From Episyrphus balteatus (Eukaryota > Arthropoda > Insecta > Diptera > Syrphidae), in the NCBI RefSeq assembly GCF_945859705.1, contig NC_079135.1:125048551-125112550 (forward strand): a stretch of DNA of 64,000 nt, given 5' to 3'. How positions within the stretch are numbered: the first letter of the stretch is position 1; each line of letters starts with the position of its first letter. Below are positions 47,155 through 58,100 of the stretch, in pieces. Position numbers and translations under genes: made by a program. Under the pieces are notes generated by a model, which saw only the letters and a list, made by a program, of their open reading frames with translations, had not been told where the DNA came from and ran no database searches.

Positions 47155-47430
47155 ATGGCCGAAGAGAAAACTTTGTATGGAAATTCCGCTTTTTCGACCG
47201 ATTCTTATAGAAGCCGCAATGAAACTAACAAACTCTGAGCCTAGCCATCAGATCATTTCCCATCATAAGCTTGGTCAGAGCCCAGAAGTTGGAGCTGATA
47301 CAGATCAGCAGTTAAAAGAAATGGTAGAATATCAAAACTCACCATACTTGATCAGAGTGTGTTGTATAGTGAAGATGATGTTACTCTAACGGTAAGCGGG
47401 TTGGAGGAGGAAGATGATGAATTAATTTAG
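47155..47430 (+). pseudogene. Frame-disrupted coding-like segment of unknown identity
   Basis: ATG 47155 has a good insect start context (CAAAAATGG) and reads MAEEKTLYGNSAFSTDSYRS to TNKL then TGA (47236). The +1 frame then reads EPSHQIISHHKLGQSPEVGA up to about VEYQNSPYLI. The original frame resumes as DQSVLYSEDDVTLTVSG and ends EEEDDELI-stop at 47428-47430. Two compensating shifts would join all coding-like parts. A strong donor (ACG|GTAAGC) also occurs at 47390. It could be a pseudogene, an assembly-indel artefact, or first exon(s) of a gene driven by the promoter at 46271. I do not recognise the protein. Confidence 0.35.
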
Positions 47431-47985
47431 CATCAGCTGCGTACATACAACTTGTTTTTTTTTTTTATTTTCCTATTTTTGTTTTTGGGTTTAAAAATGT
47501 TTGTTGTTGTTGTTTGGGAGGCCCTTGTTCGTGTTTACCTACATGCTGAATTTGATAGATTGAGAGAAAGCCAGTTTATAAAAGTAGAAAAATAGAGAGA
47601 CAGAGAGAGTTTGTTTTTGGAGCTTATGGAGATACCTACTGGTTGTTGGTGGAGTATGTGTGTGGTAAAATGTGAGAAAGCTTTGGATTATAATGAAGTT
47701 TATTTTGCTATTTTTTTTTTTTTTTATTTATTATTATTTACCTACACGCAAAAATGTATTTAAGCCGTGGCCTGGTGGAGGGTTAATAGAAATAATAGAA
47801 ATGACTTCTTAACCTAAGAGTCTGAGAAAGTATGTTGGTTTTTGTATAGATTTTATGATTGAAAAGGTTTCAACTTTCATTGGATTTAGACCACAAGATT
47901 ACCGAAACATTTTTCTTATGTAGATTGAATAAGTATTTCAATGCAAATTAGTTTAATATTATAAGTTTGTAAAGAAACATTGGAA

Positions 47986-48880
47986 GGCTCCGCGAAATTA
48001 CTCCCCAGGAAATAAGGCCCCAAAAGAAATAAATTGCACGACTGGGGTCGCACGTACTTGCTCTCATGCTTAAAGTAACTATAATGTTAAAGCTTTTTAT
48101 TCAAGAAATTTAAAATTTGATATTTTGAAGAAATTTCATAAGTAGTATAAAAAAATTAAATCGGTTTTTATAATTAATTAAACTCCGTCATACATTATCT
48201 TAAAAAAAAAAAAAAACAAATATGCCATTTTATTTCTTGTATAAAAAGGTATTTTTAGAAAAAAATTTTCGAAAATTGTAGGAGCCGTTTTTTAAAAAAA
48301 TAATTTTTTATATATAAAAATGTTTTAACATTTTTCAAAAAAAAAATTGGTATGCCATTTTGAAAAAATAATTAATTTACACATAAAAACTAAATTTCAA
48401 AATTTTTCATTGATCCGTTTTCAAAAAATTGATTTTTCAAAAAAAAATTTTGAAATATTTTTTAAAAAACCAAAAATGCGTTTTTTGAAAATTTTCTAAA
48501 ATTTTAATATTATCTTTAGTTACACACTTTTGTATAAAAATTTTCATTTAAATCGGGTTAATTTTGTACGAGATATTCAGAAACGAAAAAAACCGTTCTA
48601 TGACAGGTACCGTTAATAACGGTACAAAAAATATTTTTTTTATTTAATAAGTTGGCTCTTATGTGCAGTACTACACACAAAATTTTAATCAAAATCGTTA
48701 GAGCCGTTTTTGAAAAAAATTAACTTTTCTATTTCCGTTATATGGCAGGTACAGTTAGTTTTGGTCATAAAAAAAAAATTTCAATTTCCCCTCTAGGGAA
48801 TCACCAAAAACTGCTATCTACCAAGTTTGAAGAAAATCACTTCACTCGTTTAGGCTGCAGCTCCAGATAGAGACAGACAC

Positions 48881-48913
<33 letters not shown>

Positions 48914-49566
48914 ATTGCCGGACCCACTTTTTTGGCATTCTCCATCATCGTAATGTCATGTAAAATTGTTATCTCGAGTTCGATTTTTTTTACGAATCCT
49001 AAACTTGCCCTATAGTACCTATATCGCAAGTAAAAATGAAATAAGGCCCCAAATTGGGGTATTTTTTAATAATGAAAATATGCCCCAATGAAACAAGGCC
49101 CCATCGAAATGAAAAAATGCCCCAAAAATAAATGAAATAAAGCCCCAACTTGTTTCGAACTTTTTTAGAAAAATGAAATAAGACCCCAATTTTTCTTTTT
49201 CATAATAAATTTATTTTTGGTAATGAAATATCACCCCAAACCAATAGAACCATCTTTATGGACGGAACTTTTAAAATTGTTCCTCAAGGATGTTTCAAAC
49301 TGTGTTTTTTTTTTCGTTTATTCTGTTACTTATTAATGCTTTTTTCAATGATCCCTGATGGTTTTCTACACGATCTTTACATTGAAAGGCATTAGTTTGC
49401 AGTGCAGCACGATGTTTAAATTGAAAAGCATTAGAAAGTAACATATTAGCTGAAAAAATAGCGCGATTGAGAAATTTTGTTGTTGTTGTTTTGTGTGTAT
49501 TTTTTTGGGTCCTTATTTCATTTTTTTATTGGGGCCTTATTTTCTGGGGCCTAATTTCGCGGAGCC
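47986..49566. mobile_element. Foldback-like element with AAGGCCCC subrepeats, 9-bp TSD, carrying a nested insertion
   Basis: Ends GGCTCCGCGAAATTA and CGCGGAGCC; the inverted match extends through CCCCAG(G/A)AAATAAGGCCCC. ACATTGGAA is duplicated at 47977-47985 and 49567-49575 (10 bp if the ambiguous G is included). Internally many copies of GAAATAAGGCCCC-type units occur (49033-49230, 49510-49560). A mini-me-like element (48031-49037) has inserted between the first units. No transposase. Confidence 0.87.
48031..49037 (-). repeat. Mini-me-like repeat, nested copy
   Basis: On the minus strand from ACTTGCGATATAGGTACTAT (49030) to GTCGTGCAATTTATTT. Contains (GTCT)n, about 40 bp, at 48870-48912 (as ACAG on the plus strand). 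Diverged from the copies at 2249 and 14525 in the middle but colinear. Inserted in the Foldback-like element, so younger than it. Confidence 0.85.
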
Positions 49567-49709
49567 ACATTGGAAGGGATATGTATTGAAAACTATTTTG
49601 GTTTTAGTTTCTTTGAATACGAAGATCTAGTTTTAGCCTGATTACTCCATAAATATAAGATCTTTTGGGTCCGTTGTTTTACTAATGCAGTGAAAACATA
49701 TTCATTTCC

Positions 49710-49710
<1 letters not shown>

Positions 49711-49742
<32 letters not shown>
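49711..49742. repeat. Poly-T tract of about 32 bases
   Basis: Uninterrupted T run in AT-rich sequence just beyond the Foldback-like element. It could be the antisense of a retroposon tail, but no retroposon body was recognised beside it. Confidence 0.8.
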
Positions 49743-50329
49743 CATTTTTAAGAACCGGTGGGCAATTTAGCCTTAGGAAACAATATTGAACAATATCACC
49801 AAATATTTCACAATCATTATATGTACATTCTTTTTTAAGAATAATTTAAGCATAAAAGTCGCAAAAGGGTGGTTCAATACCGGGAATAACCGGAAAAAAT
49901 AAAGAAGGAGTTAAGAGTAAATAAAGAGGGCATAAATTACATATCAACAATTTATTTATTTAATATCAAGTGCAATGTAAAATTACAAATAATATATTAT
50001 AAATATGAAAAGGCATTAACAAAAAAGCCATCAGCCTTCTTAATTATACATAATGAGGTTATTTCACAGTATTTTTAGTATTTGAGTTATTTTAAATTCA
50101 TTAAATACATATTTTAAATTTTGTTTAACAATTCTAATATTGTAGTGCAGTTAGGAGTGTCATACAAAAATTTTGTTTTTTTTTACCACTTTTATTTAAG
50201 TCGATTTGATTTAATCATTTAACGCATTCAAATATTTTAAATATTATTTACTATATGAATATTATTTTGTACATATTTCATTATTTTGCTTATTACTCGT
50301 AATATAACTCTGTAGATCCATAAATCTGG

Positions 50330-50565
50330 CTTTTCAAAGTTCTGTTAATACTTCCGGTTTTCAAAATTCTGCATTTCAAAACTATTTTAACGGAAAAAGA
50401 ATAACTACTGTTTTGATTGAAGAATTTTGGAAAGCAGAACTTTGAATTTACACAATTTTAAAATGAAGAATATCAGATTACATAATTTTAAAATATAGAA
50501 TTATGGTAAACAGAATTTTGGAAACGGAATTTAGGCAATAGAACAGAATTATAACCCAAACCCGT
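50330..50565. mobile_element. Degraded relative of the Foldback-like element
   Basis: Shares the TTTTCAAAATTCTGC / GCAGAATTTTG-type units in both orientations: GGTTTTCAAAATTCTGCATT on the left and GGTAAACAGAATTTTGG on the right. The right end, reversed, GGGTTTGGGTTATAATTCTG, corresponds to the TIR of the element at 18061-18889. The left end is eroded and no target duplication is clear. Confidence 0.6.
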
Positions 50566-53500
50566 TTATAAAAGAAATATATAAAATTAGTATTGCCTGA
50601 AAAATTGTTTAACCAGCTTCTATATTAAACTTTTTTGTTTTGTTCGTCTGTGTAAAAATTATGAAACATTACCATCTCGGACTATAAAAGGTTAACAATT
50701 TTAATAGGAAGGTATGTTTATTGGTATCTGTACAAGTGTATAGGTAAATTAGTGTTGTGTTTTGATGATTATCAAAAGTAATTATATGTTCGTCGCCTAT
50801 TAATACATTACCTACTTGAATAATAGCAGTAGCTAGAAGGCAATCCGGAATAATAGAAAAATTAAATAACAGTTATTCGTTATACTTTTTTTTGCATAGA
50901 CTGATAGTAGCATACAATAATTACACTATACACAACGGTTTTAATTTGGTCAAAAACAGTTGTGTTGATATCTATAATTTTGATAAGAAAAATAAAAGTT
51001 CCTTTTGTAGGTCTTATCTTTTCGTGAAATTCTTTACTTACGATACAAAAAGAGTTTTTGTCATAATTTTTATTTTCTTGCAAAAGACCCAATCAATTTG
51101 AATAAATATAAAAACAAAATTTTTCAAATACCAAATTTAAGAATTAAAAGCATTATGTAATTTTTTGTTTTTTTTTTTTTTAATTAATTTTTTCGATTTA
51201 CATATTTTTAAGTGTTCGGTTTATGTTTCATAAAAATCAAATACGTATATTAGTTAGAAATAGGCTTTTAAAACAATTTTACCAAAAACTAAAATATCCT
51301 CAACGCGGGAGTTTACAACACTCTCTGGGAGATGAAGCCTTAAAATATAAAAAATAAATACCAAAATCTTAATAATAAGAAAAATACCTTAGATCCGCAC
51401 TGCGCAGCTTTATTAACATGTAGGTACACCGATCTAAAAACTAATCAAAAATTTTAAATAGTTTCTCCTTGCCTTGAAAAAATGAGAGTCCTCTATACTT
51501 CATTCACTAAAAATGTAAAATTTAAAAAATATAGCAAATAATTTATTGCTGTGCACTTGTGCAGGCATTCACTCTAACAATAATTTTATATTTAACTATT
51601 CTTTTTTTATTTTTTTATAAAGAAAAATTGATTATTTTTCAGTAAACATTGTGACAAGAAATCTAACGATAAAAAAGTAAGTATACGCAACAGTGCACCA
51701 GAGATATTTCCTCTCAATGCTATAAGTTTTCTTCAGATGGAACATAATGTGGTTTGCAATCTTCTTTTTATAACTATGAAGCTTCAAAAAATTTATTTTT
51801 TAACGTTGTGTGAAGTTAATAAAATAAATATACTCGAGTATCATCTTTTTTCGTATAAAATATTTTTACCAAAAAAATTTTCAACAATACTCAAACGTTT
51901 ATTTATTTATTTTTTAAAGATAATTATAAACCAGCAAACCAGGGTCCATACAGTAGGTACAATAGGTATTAATTTTCTTAGTCTTTGGATATAACTCCAA
52001 CTCTAACACCCTAAGAAGTGACTCAGCACAAAAAGTGACAACTTACTATAGGATGATTTGCATATCTTAAAATGAAAATTAATAATAAATAATTTATTAA
52101 TAACAAATGAATTTTATTATAACTTGGTTGCAACAAGTTAATAGTTTTAATTGGAGAAAAACAATTTCAAAACTGTCTCCATTGTGTTAAATTATGATTA
52201 ATCATTAAGTAATAATTACAATCAATAAAAATTGACATAACATCATCTACATTATGTACTTGTGCCTGATCTTTCTTACCATAAGTACGAAGTTCAAAAA
52301 CTCCCTTCGATTCTATACAGTTCGCTGAATGTCTTAATTGTTATATAGACGCCTGTGTATATTTAGCGAATAAAACAATTTAAAAATTAACTTCCGGAAT
52401 TACTGGTTAGTGGGAAAGAACCTTAAATTATTTTTTTATTTTTCATTTCTATCACTTTGTTTTCTTGTTTTTTTTTTTTTACATATATGAAATTATACGC
52501 ATGTCCGATTCATTAAACACGAAAATGCTTATTTTTTTAAGATTTAAAATCTTTTGTATTCTTCTTTAATTAGCAATTTTATTTGAGTTAACAATTAAAC
52601 GCTAAAAGCAATTAACTTTTTTAAGTGATTTCGAGTAGAAACAATAATGATAATAAAATGGTCAGTCACTGTATGTACCTACCAATAAAATTATAATAAC
52701 ATAGAAGGAGGATAAGGAACATTCCATAAAGTCGTTACTCCTTTTAACTGCTGTTCTAAGAAATCTTTCTTGATTTATGGATATTTGCAAAGTACCTATA
52801 TTTGGATTTTGTTTTTAGCTTAAAGCTTTTAATCAAAAGACGAGAGTTACGAGTTCTTTTTTTAGTGCGAAAAAAAATATTAATTACTGTCTTGTAAATT
52901 CCCAAACCAAGTATGTTAATTATTTCTTAGGCATGTAAAACTGGAGACTAGTTTTTAATTTTAAAAGATACAGGTTGTACAAAAGGTTTTTTAATAGAAA
53001 TCATAAAATTAAAACTCATTTTTTTTTTATTTATTAGCGAACACAATTTCTTAGAATAGGCCAATTACAAGTAAGTTTTAAGACTTACGAGATCTTAAGT
53101 TTTAAGACGAATAATTAAAAAAATTAATATTTACACCTATATAAATGTGATTTCCACGCAACTTGTAATTTTACGTAGGTTTTCTTACTAAAAAGGTCTA
53201 GAAAAATGGAATTATTTTTACAATTTTAATTTAAAAAATCTCAAAAACTAGTTAAAATGCATGAATTGATTTGCAGCCCCCAAAAACAATTTTTCAGTAA
53301 AACAATAAATGTTTAATAAATGTAAGTCCAACTTCTTCGTTCGCGACTGTGTCATATTTAATAAATGTTGACACAGTGACATTGATAACAATTATTCTAT
53401 TCGTTTAAATTCAAGCCCTTTAATTTTATAAATAAATATTAGTACGAGTACACCATGGCGTATACGTATCCTTTTTCACGTTTGCTTGGTATCATCAAAT

Positions 53501-54532
53501 TTAAGAGTGTGAAAAGTTATGTGCTTTTATATTTATATACTTGGAAACTAAAGATAAATATTCAAATCTACTATGTTACTTTTTGCTATTCTCGCATCTG
53601 TTCGCAAATTAATTTCAAATGTACTTCCTAGTCAAACTACGTAGTATCTTGAATGAATAATATCTCTCGGTTTTAATGATTAATGAAAGTCCTTACTGTA
53701 CTCTATACCTCCATTAGGGTGGTCCATTTTTTTGGATGTTAAATTTTCGTTGTTCCTCAGTTAAAAACTTGTTACATATGTATTTTGTATTAGATACGTG
53801 AAATATTAGCTTTTTAGCTGAAGTGGAACTGGGAGCTCAAAAGTTTAAAGTTTTGGCTTTGATGTTGTTCTAGGCTGGAGCCCATACTTAAAAAATTATC
53901 TTGTTTAAATTTTTCTAGTGAAGTTATTTAGGGTTTAGTTTTATAAAAACCGTTAGTCACTTGATATTGTTGACAAATTAGTTTTGTTTATTCAAATCTT
54001 AATTAATGAATACAAAATGAGTAAGACGAAAGAAAATGAGGAATTTGTTAACTTGGTTGTTGGGAACTTGTGGGCTAATAATTTTTAAGCCGAATTCCAA
54101 ACCCCAAAACAAGTCCAATTACGATATCATCAGATAATAAGTGTTACAAAATCTGATATTTCAAAGCTGATGAGCGCCCTCTTCCCATGACTTTAAAGGG
54201 CTAAACTTTCAGCAAGATCAGAATTTTCCATAAAATCAATTTAGAGAAACAAAACGGAAAATATATAAAAATCACCAGGGACGATTTAGAGTATATTTGG
54301 ACTACAGCCCGAAGATACTTGACTATTAACTCAGTTAACGTGAACAGTTTTTCCAAATCATTTACATGCCATATTTTTTCATCATACTAAATTAAATGAA
54401 TTCACCATAAATTGCTGATTGTATTTTACATAGATCGCAGTCCAAGATTCGAAGCTCTTGAGTATAAACGGATCAAATGGTTCCTTTCCAACTTTCATTA
54501 AAGTATTCAATACCATTCGGAATTACATTTCG

Positions 54533-54790
54533 TCGTCGTAAAGCAAAATTGTTCTATGTCTAATTTTGGGTTTTTAGTTTTAAAAAATATTTTAAAATAG
54601 TATGCAGCTACTAATGAGGTAAACTTGTATAGTTTATTCAAGAGAAAAGAACAAACTTTATAAAAACATAACTTGAATGGCGAACGAGCTGAAAAATTTA
54701 GATTTAAACCAATTTGAAACTTAAAAATCGTTCCCTTTAAAATTTGCTTTTTGTGACTTAGAACAATTTTGCTTTACGCCGACGATTTGC
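54533..54790. repeat. Inverted repeat with about 30-bp arms
   Basis: CGTCGTAAAGCAAAATTGTT (54535) and, reversed, CGGCGTAAAGCAAAATTGTT (54757-54785). The spacer is about 190 bp. It lies about 0.4 kb beyond the 3' end of NUB1. Confidence 0.65.
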
Positions 54791-55123
54791 CAAATTATTA
54801 TCTCCTTGGTCCTTTCGTATTTTTTTCTGTGGTTTCTGAATTTCGGAACAAAGGTGGATCACAGATTTAAAATAACTTTATGTTTCAGTTTCAGACCCTG
54901 TTTATGAAGCTACAAATATAAAATATAAAAAGAAAATAAATCTTGTAGAAACAACTAAATTCATGTCACAATAAAAAAATATATTTTATTTCTTAACGCA
55001 ATTGGTCACATATTACATATTTTGAAAACATATATTAAAACAATGCTTAGCATTAATTACACACACATTTATGGATATTTTTAAACATATTTTTAAAAAA
55101 AATTGAAACAACCTTTATTTGGT

Positions 55124-58100
55124 TCATTGCTCCAAGAAGCGTTTGTACTCAGCAAGAATTTGTTCCTCTTGTACCAATGGCAAGTCCAAATACTCATTTT
55201 CATTGGGAGATATATCCTCATTGAAGCGATTATATGCACTCATGGAATCGATTTCCCTTTGTGCCTTCTTTAAAAATTTGCCCACAATCGATGATTCACC
55301 ACTAACTGCTCCAGTGGAAGTTGATGCTCCTGAAGTGGCATTAACCAGTTGTTGAATAGTAGCACTAAGTTCATTCTGATTTTCAAATGTTTTCAAAAGG
55401 AACTCCATTGCTTTTTCGCTATTATTCATTGTGGATTCCAAAGCTAATCGGACTGTTTTTTCATCAAAACCCATTTTCTTAAGCTACAAATGGAAATGAA
55501 ATAAATAAATTAACCCGGAGCGACAATAATAAACTCACTTCATCGAACAATGTTTCATCGACAGTCTGTGGAGTTGTTGGAAGGGCTTCAATTAATGCTT
55601 CTGTATTCGATTGTAACATATCCAACTAGAAGACATAATATTTCTTATTTCAGATAGGTTCAATAAAGTGAAAAAAAAACCTTACCGCCTTCGTTAAATC
55701 ATTATCTGACTTTTTCAAAGCCACAACAACTAGCTCTTGTGGAAAGCCCATCTCAACCAAAGAGCACACACTTCGTGGATTAACCCAATTTTCAGATTCA
55801 CTCTCCGACTTCGACGAATGATCAAGTTTCGCATTAAGTTTTCTCTCTTTCCTTGACTTCTTGCGAGCTTCGGCGATTTTATTTTTTCGATCTTGAATAA
55901 AACTGATAGCTTGACAAAGGTCTCCTTTACAAGCACGCAAACCTATTCTTGACTCCACCGCATCAAATCCCATTTCAACTAGCTGATCCACAGTGGAATC
56001 ATCAACTTTCAATTTACTAAGCTCTGACTGAGCAAGATCGAGTTTTTCATAAGCTTCATTGCGTCGATTTTGATGAAATAATAAAACACCTTGGAGCAGA
56101 TGGAGACGCATTATAAGAGCTCGTTCTGGGCATGAATCACCTTTAAGGTTAATTAAACGGCTTAGATCTTTGCCATAGCTACGATGAAAGCTTTTTTCAC
56201 AAATTTCTAAACGACGTTGAGCATCAGGTAGTTGTGTAAGATTCTGAAGATGAGAAAAATGTAAGAAGAAGCTGTTGTAAATATTTGAAACAGAAAGAAT
56301 TTACACATCACTAAACACACAGACAAAGTGGCCGGGTTTAACTTAATTGAACTTAGGTTCTGAATTTTTTGAGGCTAAGATTGGTCTGCTTCCAAAAAAC
56401 CACTAGGATCAGTTTACCATCAGGAGTGATGTTGAAAATATACTAGTATTTGGAAAACCACCAGTCTTGGTTCGACTTAAATTTTAAATTAAATTTTAAA
56501 AAAAATTTTGTGAGTTTTGGGCGAAAAGTTGTTCACGTTCGGAAAAGTTCCCGAATTTCGAATTTTTTTTTTTTTTTCAGGTAATACGCGGGCTGGGTTT
56601 TTTCTCACTTAAATTTTGGTGGTGAACAAGAAACTTATTTAGCGTAAAATGCTAATTTCTATCGGATGAAACTCGCAATAGCTTGTGAAGATTTTCATCC
56701 GCTCAATGTCCGTGCTTATGCTTCATGCATCAGGCTCTGTACAGAACTTACTTGGCCAAAATCAATAAACAGGAATACCCAACAAATATCTTATCCGAAT
56801 CGAAAGCTATAAAAAAAATATTTTTTTAAATAAAACTAACCTTAAGACAAAGATAACACCAAACAATATCCAAATTGACCAGCGCATAATTATCCACTGA
56901 CTCCAAAAACTTTGAATTGCATGTGATGAACTTTTCATCAGCTTCCAAAAGCAAAATTAAAGCTTCATCATATTGATTGCGTTTAATAGCTGATCGAGCC
57001 TTCTCGCAATAGCCCATTGCCATAAGCAAAGCTTTATTTTCATTTGGTGGAAGAAAAACTGGATTTCCATCTTGATCTTCCATCTGAAATAAAATAACTA
57101 TCAATGAAGATTGTTATAAAAATAAAAGATATTCATTGTAGCAACCTCAAATAGACGATTTCCAGAACTAACAATAGCCTCTACATCTTCTTTGATTTTC
57201 TTAATACGATCGTACATTGCATCTTGAGTGTTTTGAGAGTTATTGTCAACTCCACCGATTATAGTCATCAATTGTTGATTATTTTTGATTCCTAAAAATA
57301 AACTTTTAGCAAGTTTCTGGAGATTTGAATAAAGGTCAAAATCATGGAGGTGGAAAATTTCGAGGACCGAATTCTTAAAAAATCAACTTTGTTTTATGAT
57401 AAAAATTTCATGCTCAAATGTTTGCTTTAGCTATAATTCGTCGGTTCATTAACGGACAGAGTGCAAAAATGTTTTTTTTTACAATTTAATGCAAAACCCC
57501 AAAATTAGTGCTAAAAAAACGTTCCTCGAAATGGTGGTGATCTCTTCCAAACGACTTTAGGGGCCTAGAAATAGTATCAATTTGAATGATATATCATTAT
57601 ATTAAAATAGTAGGTCTTAAATAAATCAAATATAGCTTTATTTCTTGGTTGACCAATTTCTTCAACAAAAAAAAATGCTTTTTATTCATGTTCGGAATAC
57701 TTAGGCAATGAGTAATTTTTCTTCTGTTTTTTTGTAACTTTTTTGATAAAAGTGTATATTACAGTCTTACTTAGATAGGATATTGATTAAAAATACCCAA
57801 AAAATTCAGAAATAAATGTGTAAGACCACATTATTTATTCAGATTCTAAGAGAGTTCGCGGAAAAGCCGTTTTGTTGAAAAAATAAATAAACGTAGATAT
57901 TTTACAAACAAAAGAGCATTATAATAAAAGAATGGTATTAGAAATGCTACACATTTTGGATACAGAGAATACTGTTAATAGGAGATCAGATTCTGAAGGG
58001 CTTAGCAGTATTTATAGTTAGTTTGTTAAAAGGAATTTTTAAGTTTTTTTTTATTTCAACTCAATTTTTATATTTTGAAATTTTGATGATTGGAAAACGT

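Larger units (their letters stand above)
49576..55123. other. Gene-poor DNA 3' of NUB1
   Basis: Poly-T tract, degraded Foldback relative (50330-50565), a GTATACG-core repeat (53450) and an inverted repeat (54533-54790). AATAAA signals for NUB1 are expected on the minus strand; one lies near 54985. No other gene. Confidence 0.5.

Noticed and set aside
47225..47245. Antizyme-type programmed +1 frameshift at CTC-TGA
   Set aside because: The downstream frame does not resemble antizyme, and a second opposite shift would be required.
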